The notes below the pieces were generated by a model. It was given only the letters and a program-made list of their open reading frames with translations, ran no database searches and had not been told where the DNA came from. The translations under genes and the position numbers were made by a program. 64,000 nt of DNA, from the NCBI RefSeq assembly GCF_001424125.1, contig NZ_LMQI01000005.1:1-64000 (forward strand). The letters run 5' to 3'. This DNA is from Cellulomonas sp. Leaf395. GTDB taxonomy: Bacteria > Actinomycetota > Actinomycetes > Actinomycetales > Cellulomonadaceae. Positions 1 to 8,535 of this stretch are shown in pieces. Numbering within the stretch: the first letter of the stretch is position 1; every line of letters starts with the position of its first letter.

Positions 1-91
1 GAACTAGACAGCTCCACTTCACAACCGGGGGCCTTCGTCTGTCAGACCGACTCACCGCCGAACGGCGGGACAACCTCCTTGGACATCACAA

Positions 92-967
92 CTAGCCCAT
101 CCAGCGGCGGTGCCCCTGCTCGGCCGCGCGTCGCAGTGGTCTCGCAGAGGCTTCCCGGGCTGCCTCCCCGGCCCTCTGCTCCAGGGCGTGCAGACGGCCG
201 TACGTGAAGGTGCTCTCCCCGTCGAGGTCGGCCTGGTGGGCGAGCCGACGCAGCGTCTCCTGCCGGGTCACCGCGTCGTGCTGCGTCCCGAGCACCTCCT
301 GCACGCGGTGCGCCCGCTTGGCGCTGCGGCGGGCGGGGCCGGGGACGGCAGCCGCGGCGACCTCGCTGGCGTACCGGGCGCGCCGTGCCGCCTTGCGCAC
401 CTCGTGCAGCGCCTCGTCGCGGTCGTCCTGCGTCGGCGCCTGCGCCGTGACGTCCAGCGCGCGGTCGAGTCGGTCCCACGCGCGTCGCGCACGTCGGGGC
501 AGAACCTTCGTCGCCTTCCGGGACGCCCGGGGACCGCTGGGCAGGTCCTTGACCAGGGTCGCGACGAGGTCGTCGAACCGTGCCGACGCGAGCCAGGCGT
601 CCACCCGGTCCTGGGCGAGCTGGCGGGCGGCGGTGCGGTCCTCGTCGATCCGCCGCTCGACCGGGCCGACGACGAGCGAGGGGTCCTCGTGCGCGAGCAT
701 GCGCCGGAGCGCGTGACCCTCGACGTAGGCGTCCCGGGCGGCCCCGAGCACGTGCCCGAGCTCGGCGAGCTCGGCGCGCACCGGAGCGGTGACCGCGCGG
801 TCCAGCACGGGGCCGTACACGGACAGTGCTGCGCGCAGCCGTCGGGTGGCCACCCGGGCGTCGTGCACCGCGTCGTCGGCCCCGTCCCGCACGGCGGGGA
901 CGGCCGCGAGGAGGCGCTCGACGTGGGCCGTGACGTACGCCTGTACGACCTCGCCCGCGGATCCCAT
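92..967 (-). CDS. CHAD domain protein
   Basis: The 291-residue product is a helical, Arg/Lys-rich protein of the CHAD type. Conserved histidines lie in the motifs HDARVATRRLRAAL near the N-terminus and HEVRKAARRARYA about two thirds along. CHAD domains bind inorganic polyphosphate and often accompany a CYTH triphosphatase domain, but no CYTH domain is present here and the upstream neighbour is unrelated. The ATG at 967 was chosen because CAGGCT lies 6 bases upstream (979-974), the leaderless arrangement also seen at holA. A longer in-frame extension to 1030 has no promoter support. A role in polyphosphate granules is inferred from the family. Confidence 0.85.
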   Translation of the reverse strand: MGSAGEVVQAYVTAHVERLLAAVPAVRDGADDAVHDARVATRRLRAALSVYGPVLDRAVTAPVRAELAELGHVLGAARDAYVEGHALRRMLAHEDPSLVVGPVERRIDEDRTAARQLAQDRVDAWLASARFDDLVATLVKDLPSGPRASRKATKVLPRRARRAWDRLDRALDVTAQAPTQDDRDEALHEVRKAARRARYASEVAAAAVPGPARRSAKRAHRVQEVLGTQHDAVTRQETLRRLAHQADLDGESTFTYGRLHALEQRAGEAAREASARPLRRAAEQGHRRWMG

Positions 968-1117
968 CTGTCGAGCCTGGCACGCCGCCCGACCTCCCGC
1001 GCGGCGCACCTGACCGTGTTCGCAACGCACAGCGACCGCGAGCAGGTGAGCGCCGCACTGCTCCGCCCGCGGGACCCTCGTATGCTGGCGGTCGTCCGCG
1101 ACCTGGAGGTAGGAGCC

Positions 1118-2884
1118 GTGCCGAGAGGTCGACGACGCGCGCTGGTCGCAGCCCTGGTGCTCGCGCTCACGCTCGCGGGATGCACGGCCGACGACGGGCA
1201 GGTCGAGCCCACCGCGACGACGAGCACGCCTCTCCCGTCCCCGTCACCGACCCCCACACCCGTCTCCGCGCAGGTCGGCGCCCCTGCCGAGGTCGCGACG
1301 GTCCTGCCCGCGGCGACCGCGCAGGATGCTGCGCTCGAGGCGTCCCGTGCGGTCTTCGTGCGCGCCCCGGTGGTGGTCGTCGCGCCTGTCGACGATGTCG
1401 CCGCCCAGCTCACCGCCGCGTCGGCGGCCGTGGCGCTCGGAGCTCCGGTCCTGCTGACGGCCCCAGCGGCAGACGCTGCTCCCCTCCTCGCCGAGCTGGC
1501 CCGGCTCGACACCGAGGCCGTGCTCGCGGTCGGGGCGGCCACCCTGACGCCGCCGGGTTCGGTGACCGTCGTGCCTGTCCCCGCCGGTGCGGGCGCGGAC
1601 GTCCTGCGGACGACGACCGGGGCACGGTTCGGGGCGCCGACCGAGGTGCCCACCGGCCAGGAGACCGCGACCGTGCGCGCGCTCGCGGGGCCGCGACCGC
1701 CCGTGCTCGTGGTCCCCGGCTCGCTGCCCACCCCGAGCCCTACTCCTGCTCCTACCCGCACTGCTCGGCCGTCTGCGGCTCAGTCACGGACGCCGACCGC
1801 GACGCCGGTGGCGGTGCTCCCGTCGACCCGCCCGCCGGCGGCGGTCACCGCCACCGTCGCGCTCACCGGGGTCGGGGTGGACCCGCTCGCCGCGCTCGCG
1901 ACCCTGCGGGCCGCCGGGGTGCCCGTGCTGGACGCCCCGGGTGGCGACCCGCGCGCCACGACACCCGGGGTCCAGGCGATCGCGGCGGCCGCGCCGGAGC
2001 ACACGATCGCGCTCGGAGCGGCGTTCGGGCCGGCGGACCAGCTCGCCCGCCGCGTGGCTGCCGCGTCGACCGGGGTGCTCCTGGGCGGTGGTGGGCAGCT
2101 CGTGTTCCCGCAGGTCCCGGGTGTTCCGGGCAAGAAGTACGTCGCGCTCTACGGCACCCCGGGCTCCGCGGCGCTCGGGGTGCTCGGGGAGCAGGACGTG
2201 CCCGCGACGCTCGCTCGCGCCGACGCGACCGCGGCTCCGTACCGGACCCTCACCGCGGACGTCGTCGTACCCGCGGTGGAGATCATCGCGACGATCGCGT
2301 CAGCCGGACCGGGCGACGACGGCAACTACTCCACCGAGCGTCCCGTCGAGGAGCTGCGACCCCTGGTGGAGGCCGCCGGTGCCGCGGGCATGGCGGTCGT
2401 CCTCGACCTGCAGCCCGGTCGCACCGACTTCCTCACGCAGGCGCAGCGGTACGCCGACCTCCTCGCGCTCCCGTACGTCGGGCTCGCCCTCGACCCGGAG
2501 TGGCGCCTGGCCCCCGACCAGGTGCACCTGCGGCAGATCGGTTCCGTCGGCATCGACGAGGTCAACGGCGTCGCGGCGTGGCTCGCGGACTTCACTGCCC
2601 AGCGCGCGCTGCCGCAGAAGATGCTGGTCCTGCACCAGTTCGCGGGCCGGATGATCCAGGACCGCCCCCGGCTCGACACGTCACACGACGAGCTGGCGAT
2701 CGTGATCCACGTCGACGGCCAGGGCTCGCAGCCGGGCAAGGCGGGGACCTGGAACGGGCTGCGCACGGACGCGCCGCCCGTGCACTGGGGGTGGAAGAAC
2801 TTCTACGACCAGGACGTCCCCATGCTGGACCCGACGCAGACGTACCAAGTGCAGCCGGTGCCGGACCTGGTCACCTACCAGTAG
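1118..2884 (+). CDS. Secreted lipoprotein with cell-wall-binding-repeat-like region
   Basis: 588 residues. The N-terminus is a classical lipoprotein signal: RGRRR, a hydrophobic stretch, then LTLAGC with the lipidated Cys at residue 22. A Thr/Pro/Ser linker follows. Residues about 55-370 contain Ala/Val-rich alternating segments (VVVVAPVDDVAAQL, LLTAPAADAAPLL) that recall cell-wall-binding repeat 2 proteins, interrupted by a second Pro/Thr linker. The C-terminal ~200 residues look like a TIM-barrel-like glycosidase-related domain (VVLDLQPGRTDFL, VGLALDPEWR), with no assigned activity. Start GTG 1118 has GGAGGT and AGGAG just upstream and a TATGCT -10 at 1081-1086. It probably acts on the outer face of the membrane. 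Confidence 0.75.
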   Translation: MPRGRRRALVAALVLALTLAGCTADDGQVEPTATTSTPLPSPSPTPTPVSAQVGAPAEVATVLPAATAQDAALEASRAVFVRAPVVVVAPVDDVAAQLTAASAAVALGAPVLLTAPAADAAPLLAELARLDTEAVLAVGAATLTPPGSVTVVPVPAGAGADVLRTTTGARFGAPTEVPTGQETATVRALAGPRPPVLVVPGSLPTPSPTPAPTRTARPSAAQSRTPTATPVAVLPSTRPPAAVTATVALTGVGVDPLAALATLRAAGVPVLDAPGGDPRATTPGVQAIAAAAPEHTIALGAAFGPADQLARRVAAASTGVLLGGGGQLVFPQVPGVPGKKYVALYGTPGSAALGVLGEQDVPATLARADATAAPYRTLTADVVVPAVEIIATIASAGPGDDGNYSTERPVEELRPLVEAAGAAGMAVVLDLQPGRTDFLTQAQRYADLLALPYVGLALDPEWRLAPDQVHLRQIGSVGIDEVNGVAAWLADFTAQRALPQKMLVLHQFAGRMIQDRPRLDTSHDELAIVIHVDGQGSQPGKAGTWNGLRTDAPPVHWGWKNFYDQDVPMLDPTQTYQVQPVPDLVTYQ

Positions 2885-3086
2885 TACTGGCACCTGTTCC
2901 GCGTTCCACCAGGAACGTCCGGCCGGAGGCGTCGACCACCCGGTCGAACTGGTGCTGGAGGTCGGTGTCGCGGGCCACCTCGTCGTCGGTCAGCACCTTG
3001 CGCGGGCCGCGGATGTTGCCCACCTGCGCGGGTCCCAGGTAGGTCAGCCACCACTCGGTCATGTCACGTCGCCGCTTCTTCGGCAC
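2871..3086 (-). CDS. Small basic protein of unknown function
   Basis: 71 residues, beginning with a basic stretch (PKKRRR) followed by TEWWLTYLGPAQVG. I do not recognise a named family. The GTG start at 3086 has a strong AAGGAG six bases upstream on the minus strand, which argues for a real gene. Its 3' end overlaps the end of the convergent lipoprotein gene by 14 bases. It is transcribed divergently from the OhrR-like regulator across a 57-base region that contains an inverted repeat, so it may be that regulator's target. This last point is inference. Confidence 0.6.
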   Translation of the reverse strand: MPKKRRRDMTEWWLTYLGPAQVGNIRGPRKVLTDDEVARDTDLQHQFDRVVDASGRTFLVERGTGASTTGR

Positions 3087-3099
3087 GAGTGCTCCTTCG

Positions 3100-3117
3100 T
3101 AGTTCGTGCCCTAACTA
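3100..3117. promoter_or_regulatory. Inverted repeat, candidate OhrR/MarR operator
   Basis: TAGTT, eight bases, AACTA form a dyad between the two divergent genes. It lies just upstream of the TAAGAT -10 (3131-3136) of the MarR-family gene and overlaps its expected -35 position, where a repressor would block transcription. Assignment to OhrR is inferred from position. Confidence 0.45.
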
Positions 3118-3143
3118 TATGCCCACGACGTAAGATCGGACGC

Positions 3144-3581
3144 ATGGACGATCCGCTCGCCGTCGAGGCCCAGGTCTGCCTGACCATGTCCGCCGCTGCG
3201 CGCAGCCTCGTCGCGTTCTACCGCCCGCTCCTCGAGCCGCTCGGGCTGACGCACCCGCAGTACCTCGCGATGCTCGCCCTGTGGCAGTACGGCCGGCTCT
3301 CGCTCAAGGACCTCGCCGCCCTGCTCCATCTGGAACCCGCCACGGCGTCGCCGCTGGTCAAGCGGCTGGAGGCGATGGGGCTCGTCCGGCGGGAGCGAGC
3401 CGCCGACGATGAGCGCGCGCTCGACATCGTCGTGACGGAGGCCGGCCGGGCCCTTCGCGCCTCAGCGGTCGGGATCCCCGCCGCCATGGTCGACGGCCTG
3501 GGGCTGACGCCCGAGCAGATCGAGCAGATCCGGGCCGCCGCGGAGCTGCTGATCGCGGCGACCGCACCATCCCCGGCCTGA
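3144..3581 (+). CDS. OhrR-like MarR-family transcriptional regulator
   Basis: 145 residues with a winged helix-turn-helix: LSLKDLAALLHLEPATASPLVKRLEAMGLV is the DNA-reading region and a wing with DERA follows. The N-terminal part matches the OhrR branch: Cys12 in QVCLTMSAAARSL, then YRPLLEPLGLTHPQYL. In OhrR proteins this Cys senses organic hydroperoxides. No ohr peroxidase gene is nearby, so the target is uncertain; the divergent 71-residue gene is the closest candidate. The ATG at 3144 has TAAGAT seven bases upstream (leaderless). A dyad at 3100-3117 suggests autoregulation. Confidence 0.85.
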   Translation: MDDPLAVEAQVCLTMSAAARSLVAFYRPLLEPLGLTHPQYLAMLALWQYGRLSLKDLAALLHLEPATASPLVKRLEAMGLVRRERAADDERALDIVVTEAGRALRASAVGIPAAMVDGLGLTPEQIEQIRAAAELLIAATAPSPA

Positions 3582-3656
3582 TCGGGACGCAGCCTCCGCG
3601 CTGACGAGGTCCCGATCGATCCGCGAGGCTGCTCCGGCGTCCGTAGGCTCGACTCC

Positions 3657-4433
3657 ATGACGCATCCCATCCGCATCGGAGTCCAGCTCCAGCCCCAGCA
3701 CGCCGACTACACCCAGATCCGCGACGCGGTGCGCCGCGCCGAGGACCTCGGGGTCGACATCATCTTCAACTGGGACCACTTCTTCCCGCTGACGGGCGAC
3801 CCGGACGGCAAGCACTTCGAGTGCTGGACGATGCTCGGCGCGTGGGCGGAGCAGACCAGCCGCGTGCAGATCGGTGCGCTCGTAACCTGCAACTCGTACC
3901 GGAACCCCGAGCTGCTGGCGGACATGGCCCGCACGGTCGACCACATCAGCGGCGGTCGCCTGATCCTCGGCATCGGCGCGGGCTGGTTCGAGAAGGACTA
4001 CGACCAGTTCGGCTACGAGTTCGGCACAGCGGGCTCGCGGATCGCGGACCTGGCGCAGGCGATGCCCCGGATCAAGGCCCGCTGGGCGGCGTCCAACCCG
4101 GTGCCGACCCGAGAGATCCCCGTGATGATCGGTGGCGGCGGCGAACGCAAGACGCTGCGGGTCGTCGCCGAGCACGCCGACCTGTGGCACTCGTTCGGTG
4201 ACGTCGACACGCTGGTCCGCAAGAGCGCGATCCTCGACGAGCACGGCGCCGCAGTCGGTCGGGACACCGCCGCGCTGGTCGAGCGGTCCATCGGCGTCGG
4301 GCGGCCGCCGAGCGAGGTCGCCGACGCGCTCGTCGCCGCCGGCGTGACGCTCTTCACGGTGGGCACCGGCGGGCCGCACTACGACCTGTCGCTGGCGGCG
4401 CAGTGGGTGGCCTGGCGCGACGCGCAGGCCTGA
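3657..4433 (+). CDS. LLM-class F420-dependent oxidoreductase (TIGR-type luciferase fold)
   Basis: 258 residues with the luciferase-like TIM-barrel pattern. Diagnostic segments are IRIGVQLQPQHADY at the start, LGVDIIFNWDHFFP, TSRVQIGALVTCNSYRNPELLADMARTVDHISGGRLILGIGAGWFEKDY split over the middle, and PVMIGGGGERKTLRVVAEHADLWH. Such enzymes use coenzyme F420 (some FMN) to reduce or oxidise small molecules; the substrate cannot be read from the sequence. It is shorter than typical 300-residue members but has both ends of the fold. TAGGCT sits seven bases before the ATG, so the mRNA is probably leaderless and the gene is its own unit. Confidence 0.88.
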   Translation: MTHPIRIGVQLQPQHADYTQIRDAVRRAEDLGVDIIFNWDHFFPLTGDPDGKHFECWTMLGAWAEQTSRVQIGALVTCNSYRNPELLADMARTVDHISGGRLILGIGAGWFEKDYDQFGYEFGTAGSRIADLAQAMPRIKARWAASNPVPTREIPVMIGGGGERKTLRVVAEHADLWHSFGDVDTLVRKSAILDEHGAAVGRDTAALVERSIGVGRPPSEVADALVAAGVTLFTVGTGGPHYDLSLAAQWVAWRDAQA

Positions 4434-4463
4434 CCTGGCCGTTCGCGCATAGGCTCGGGGGCG

Positions 4464-6089
4464 ATGAGCGACCCGAGCAGCCCCGAGGAGCGCGCCGAGC
4501 GCCGGTGGTGGCCGCGGGTCCTCCTGCTGGTCGCCGCCGCGCTCGTCGCGCTCACCTTCGGGATCACCACGGCGTCCGTCGAGAGCAGCCTCGGCCCGCA
4601 CGAGGCGCGGTACGACGTCACCACCGACGACACCGTGACCATCGACCTCGGCCCGCTCGGCACGCTGCAGATCGACTCGCCGCTGCCGTTGACGCTCGGC
4701 GTGCGGGTGACGGTGCAGGAGATCCCGGCGTCGGTCACCGAGCTCGACCAGGCGCGCACCCTGGATGCCCTGAGCGGCGACCTGCAGAGCTACCTGCAGT
4801 TCTTCTCCGGTCCGGAGGCGACGATCCAGGACGTGGCGCGGGCGCTCGCCGTCGACGCGCTCACGCGGACCGCGCTGGCCCTCGCGGTGCTGGTCGGCGG
4901 GTGGTACCTGGTCCGGTTCCTGGTCGGTGCAGCACGCCGGGCGGAGCTGTACGACCGGGTGCGCCCGCACCTGCGGTCGGTCGTCGTGGGGGTCGTCGTC
5001 GTCGCGCTCGTCGGCACCGTCCTGACGTCGAGCCTCGGGCGGCGTGATCGACCGTCGGAGTCGCAGCAGGCCTCGTCCGTGTTCGACGGGACCCCGCTCG
5101 AAGGGGCTCGGGTGACGGGCAGGCTCGGCGGTGTCATCGACACCTACGGCGGGCAGGTCGTCGCGGAGCTGCGCAAGAGCGAGAAGTTCTACGCCGAGGC
5201 GAACGCGTCGCTGCAGGTCGCGTGGGACGAGCGCCAGGCGCTGCTGACCGCCGGCCCGGAGCCGTCGGGGACCGGCGGCCCGACGCCGAGCGCGACCACG
5301 CTCGTCGACGAGGCGAACCTGGTGACCGTCGTCGTCGTCTCCGACCTGCACTGCAACGTCGGCATGGCACCCCTGATCCGCACGGTCGTCGAGGGTTCCG
5401 ACGCCGACCTCGTCCTCGACGCCGGCGACACGACGATCAACGGCACCTCGGTCGAGCAGTACTGCGTCACCACCTTCGCGCGCGCGGTGCCCGACGGCGT
5501 GGAGCTGGTGACGTCGCCGGGCAACCACGACTCCGCAGAGACGACGAGGAACTACGCGCGCGCAGGTGCGACCGTGCTGGACGGCTCCGTCGTCGAGGCG
5601 GGCGGCCTGCGGATCCTGGGCGACGGCGACCCGAACGAGACACGGGTCGGGGCCGGTGGCACCGCCCAGGCGGGCTCGGAGTCCGCGGCCGAGGAGGGGG
5701 AACGCCTTGCCGAGGTCGCGTGCGACGACGCCGACGGAGTCGATCTGCTCCTCATCCACACCCCCTCCATCGGCCAGCAGGCTCTGGACGACGGCTGCGT
5801 GCCCGCGCAGATCTCGGGGCACCTGCACCGCCGGTACGGGCCGGAACGGGTGGACCGCAGTGTGCGGTACATCAGCTCCAGCACGTCCGGTGCGACCCTC
5901 GGTCAGCCGACCGTCGGACCGCTGAACGGCGTCGCCGAGATGACCGTGCTCCGCTGGGACCCGAAGCGACGGCTCTTCGTCGACTACCAGCTGGTCCAGG
6001 TGCGTCCGGACGCGACCGCCACCGTCTCGCCCCGCCTGCAGTGGCCCGCCGCTCCCGCACCCGCAGCCGTCGGACCTTCACCCGTGTGA
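4464..6089 (+). CDS. Membrane-bound metallophosphoesterase
   Basis: 541 residues. Membrane segments lie at about 17-36, 129-150 and 172-190, separated by an ~90-residue exported beta-rich part. The C-terminal half is a calcineurin-like phosphoesterase with its metal-binding set: SDLHCN (about 293), LDAGDTTINGT (about 318), SPGNHDS (about 352), LLIHTP and GHLHRR (about 452). The catalytic domain follows the last membrane segment, so it probably faces outside. Substrate unknown. TAGGCT eight bases before the ATG suggests a leaderless transcript separate from the oxidoreductase gene 30 bases upstream. Confidence 0.85.
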   Translation: MSDPSSPEERAERRWWPRVLLLVAAALVALTFGITTASVESSLGPHEARYDVTTDDTVTIDLGPLGTLQIDSPLPLTLGVRVTVQEIPASVTELDQARTLDALSGDLQSYLQFFSGPEATIQDVARALAVDALTRTALALAVLVGGWYLVRFLVGAARRAELYDRVRPHLRSVVVGVVVVALVGTVLTSSLGRRDRPSESQQASSVFDGTPLEGARVTGRLGGVIDTYGGQVVAELRKSEKFYAEANASLQVAWDERQALLTAGPEPSGTGGPTPSATTLVDEANLVTVVVVSDLHCNVGMAPLIRTVVEGSDADLVLDAGDTTINGTSVEQYCVTTFARAVPDGVELVTSPGNHDSAETTRNYARAGATVLDGSVVEAGGLRILGDGDPNETRVGAGGTAQAGSESAAEEGERLAEVACDDADGVDLLLIHTPSIGQQALDDGCVPAQISGHLHRRYGPERVDRSVRYISSSTSGATLGQPTVGPLNGVAEMTVLRWDPKRRLFVDYQLVQVRPDATATVSPRLQWPAAPAPAAVGPSPV

Positions 6090-6171
6090 TCTGGGCCGCG
6101 CTGACCTAGGGTGGAAGTGCGTTCCGATCTGCACCGTTTGTCAGGTCGGTCGTGTGAGGGGTGGTGGGTAG

Positions 6172-7746
6172 GTGGCCTGGGCTGCCGCGTCGGTGAACGG
6201 TCGACGGCGGGACGCGCTGATGCGTGCCGCCAGGCGTGCCGCGATGATCTGCGCGTGCGTCCTGCTCGGCTCCCTCATGCTCGCCCCGCCGGCGTCCGCT
6301 GCGCCCGGCGAGGGGGAGCTGCGCCCCGGTGAGTCGCTGCGGTCGGGTGAGGGGCTCGTCTCGCCGGACGGGACACAGACCCTGGTCGTCCAGCCCGACG
6401 GGGTGCTCGCGCTGTTCGGCGCCGAACCCGATCCTCGGTGGGTGTCCGGTGCTGCGGTGCCCGGTTCGACCCTGGTCGTCGCAGACAGTGGCGACGTCGC
6501 GCTGACCGCCCCCGACGGCACCGTCAGCTGGCGTCCCGACACGTCGGCGACCATCGGGTCGCGGCTCGTCCTCCAGGACGACGGCAACCTCGTGGTGCTC
6601 GACCCCCAGGGCTCGCAGGTCTGGGAGTCCGGCACCGCCGTCCGGCCGTCGATCCTCCCGTCGGGCGGCGTCCTGGAGCCCGGTGACACGCTGTCCTCGC
6701 CCGACGGACGCCAGACGCTCCTCGTGCTCGACGACGGCGACGTGGCCCTGCTCGGCCCGGACGCGGCGACGCGGTGGTCGACCGGCACCGACGTGCCGGG
6801 CGCGCGCCTCACGCTGCACGAGGACGGCAACCTCGTCGTCACCGACCCGGACGGAAACTGGGTGTGGCGCAGCCGGACGGCCGGCCACCCGGGCTCGTCG
6901 CTGGTGCTGCAGGATGACGGCGACCTCGTCCTGTACGACGCCGTCGGGGCAGAGGTATGGAGCACCGGGACCGTGGTCGGACCGTCCTCGCTGGTCAGCG
7001 GCACGCCGATCGCCGCCGGTCAGCAGCTCAGCTCGCCGGACGGGCACCTGCACCTGCGGCTGGGAGCCGACGGGCTCGCCCTCGCCTACGACGACACCGT
7101 CGTGTGGACCGCGGATGCGCCCGGCGCTGCGAGCCTCGCCCAGCAGGACGACGGCAACGTGGTGCTCACCGGTGCGGACGGTGCCGTGCTGTGGGCGAGC
7201 AACACGGCGGGCAACCCCGGGGCGTCGCTCCAGCTCGAGGAAGGCGCGCTGCTGCTGCGCGCGACGACCGGCCAGGAGCTCTGGCGGGTCGACGTGCCGG
7301 TCGACCTAGTGGCGCGCGACCAGGTCGCGACGGAGTGCGAGGACGTGACCGCACCGGTCCCGCAGGGCGACACGGTGGTGACCACGCTGGGGGTGCGTGT
7401 CCACCCGTGCCTCGCCGACGCGCTCGACGCGCTGATGACCGCGGCCGGAAACGACGGCATCGACCTGCGCGCCTGGGGCTGGCGCAGCTCCGAGCAGCAG
7501 ATCGCGCTGCGCGCCGCCAACTGCAGCCCGTCCGCGAGCGACCCCACGGTCGTCTGGTGCCGCCCGCAGACCGCTCCGCCCGGCACGTCCCGTCACGAGC
7601 GCGGCCTCGCGCTCGACTTCACCGTCGCCGGATCGGTCCTCCGCGCGGGGTCACCCGCGTACGTGTGGCTCACCGAGCACGCGGCCGACTACGGCCTGGA
7701 GAACCTGCCGGGCGAGCCGTGGCACTGGAGCGTCGACGGCTGGTGA
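6172..7746 (+). CDS. Secreted B-type lectin / VanY D,D-carboxypeptidase fusion
   Basis: 524 residues. An export signal (MICACVLLGSLMLAPPASA, about residues 25-43) is followed by bulb-type lectin repeats, which carry the sugar-binding motif QxDxNxV in several versions: LQDDGNLVVLD (about 134), LHEDGNLVVTD (215), LQDDGDLVLYD (245) and QQDDGNVVLTG (324). The last ~130 residues are a VanY/peptidase M15 domain with the zinc motif SRHERGLALDF (about 473) and EPWHWS (about 515). It should cut D-Ala-D-Ala in peptidoglycan while the lectin holds it to mannose-containing wall polymers; targeting is inference. Start GTG 6172 follows GAGGGGTGG; ATG 6220 is an alternative that still keeps the signal peptide. 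Confidence 0.85.
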   Translation: MAWAAASVNGRRRDALMRAARRAAMICACVLLGSLMLAPPASAAPGEGELRPGESLRSGEGLVSPDGTQTLVVQPDGVLALFGAEPDPRWVSGAAVPGSTLVVADSGDVALTAPDGTVSWRPDTSATIGSRLVLQDDGNLVVLDPQGSQVWESGTAVRPSILPSGGVLEPGDTLSSPDGRQTLLVLDDGDVALLGPDAATRWSTGTDVPGARLTLHEDGNLVVTDPDGNWVWRSRTAGHPGSSLVLQDDGDLVLYDAVGAEVWSTGTVVGPSSLVSGTPIAAGQQLSSPDGHLHLRLGADGLALAYDDTVVWTADAPGAASLAQQDDGNVVLTGADGAVLWASNTAGNPGASLQLEEGALLLRATTGQELWRVDVPVDLVARDQVATECEDVTAPVPQGDTVVTTLGVRVHPCLADALDALMTAAGNDGIDLRAWGWRSSEQQIALRAANCSPSASDPTVVWCRPQTAPPGTSRHERGLALDFTVAGSVLRAGSPAYVWLTEHAADYGLENLPGEPWHWSVDGW

Positions 7747-7770
7747 GGATGCTCGCCCTAGTCTGGACGT

Positions 7771-8448
7771 GTGAGCACGCCGACTACCCCTGAGCTGAGC
7801 GCCGTCACGCAGGACTATCTCAAGGTCGTGTGGTCGGCCCGTGAGTGGTCGGAGCAGCCGGTCACCACCAAGATGCTGGCCACCCGCCTCGGCGTGGGCG
7901 CGTCCACCGTGTCGGAGACCGTCCGACGGCTTGCCGACAGCGGTCTGGTCACGCACGAGCCCTACGGCGCCGTCGAGCTCACGGCCGACGGCGAGCGGCA
8001 CGCGCTCGCGGTCGTGCGCCGTCACCGGTTGATCGAGACCTTCCTCGTGGAGATGCTCGGGTACGGGTGGGACGAGGTCCACGACGAGGCCGAGGTGCTC
8101 GAGCACGCGGTCTCCGACCTGTTCGTCGAGCGTCTGTCCGCCCGGCTCGGTCACCCGACCCGGGACCCGCACGGCGACCCGATCCCCGGTTCTGATGGCT
8201 CCCTCGACATCCCGGCGGCCAGCGTGCTGTGGGACGTGGCGCCGGGGGAGTGGGCCGTCGCGCGGATCTCCGACGCGGACCCGGGCCTGCTGCGCTACCT
8301 GGAGTCGGTCGACCTGGTGCTCGACGCACCGGTCACCGTGGTCGAGCGCCGGACCGTCGCCGGGGTGATCTCGGTGCGCGTCGCCGGTGCCACGGTCGAC
8401 CTCGGCGAGGTGGCGGCGCGCGCCATCTGGCTGGTCCCCGTCGCCTGA
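7771..8448 (+). CDS. DtxR/MntR-family metal-dependent regulator
   Basis: 225 residues. The N-terminal winged helix (VTQDYLKVVW, then TKMLATRLGVGASTVSETVRRLADSGLV) is followed by the metal-binding dimerisation region RRHRLIETFLVEMLGYGWDEVHDEAEVLEHAVSD, broken here as two parts of one domain, and a C-terminal SH3-like FeoA domain. The second metal-site Cys of iron-type DtxR is replaced by Met/Leu-rich sequence, which fits a manganese-type (MntR-like) regulator more than IdeR, but this needs structural comparison. GTG at 7771 has TAGTCT six bases upstream, so it is leaderless despite following the VanY gene by only 24 bases. A palindrome at 8508-8519 in front of the next gene could be its site or a local operator. 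Confidence 0.85.
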   Translation: MSTPTTPELSAVTQDYLKVVWSAREWSEQPVTTKMLATRLGVGASTVSETVRRLADSGLVTHEPYGAVELTADGERHALAVVRRHRLIETFLVEMLGYGWDEVHDEAEVLEHAVSDLFVERLSARLGHPTRDPHGDPIPGSDGSLDIPAASVLWDVAPGEWAVARISDADPGLLRYLESVDLVLDAPVTVVERRTVAGVISVRVAGATVDLGEVAARAIWLVPVA

Positions 8449-8507
8449 CACCCCGTACGCTGGGCGCCATCCACCGGAGCTGACGACGGCGCACTCCGCA
8501 TCACGAT

Positions 8508-8519
8508 CGAATCGATTCG
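8508..8519. promoter_or_regulatory. 12-base perfect palindrome in the MFS 5' region
   Basis: CGAATCGATTCG is a perfect palindrome between a TACGCT -10-like hexamer (8455-8460) and the GGAGGG ribosome binding site (8524-8529) of the MFS gene. It could be an operator; no regulator can be assigned. Confidence 0.35.
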
Positions 8520-8535
8520 TCCCGGAGGGCCCTCG

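Noticed and set aside
1..91. A 14-codon frame (minus strand, ends at 42) with AAGGAGG inside, and a CCGCC/GGCGG hairpin
   Set aside because: Too short and at the window edge. The AAGGAGG may belong to a gene outside the window or be chance.
110..1117. A long N-terminal extension of the lipoprotein gene
   Set aside because: It would run antisense through the CHAD gene and put the lipoprotein signal in the middle of the protein; GTG 1118 has a ribosome binding site and promoter.
3462..5828. A 788-codon minus-strand open frame opposite the MarR, oxidoreductase and phosphoesterase genes
   Set aside because: Low-complexity Arg/Gly/Pro/Asp-rich translation with no motif; the plus-strand genes are clear.
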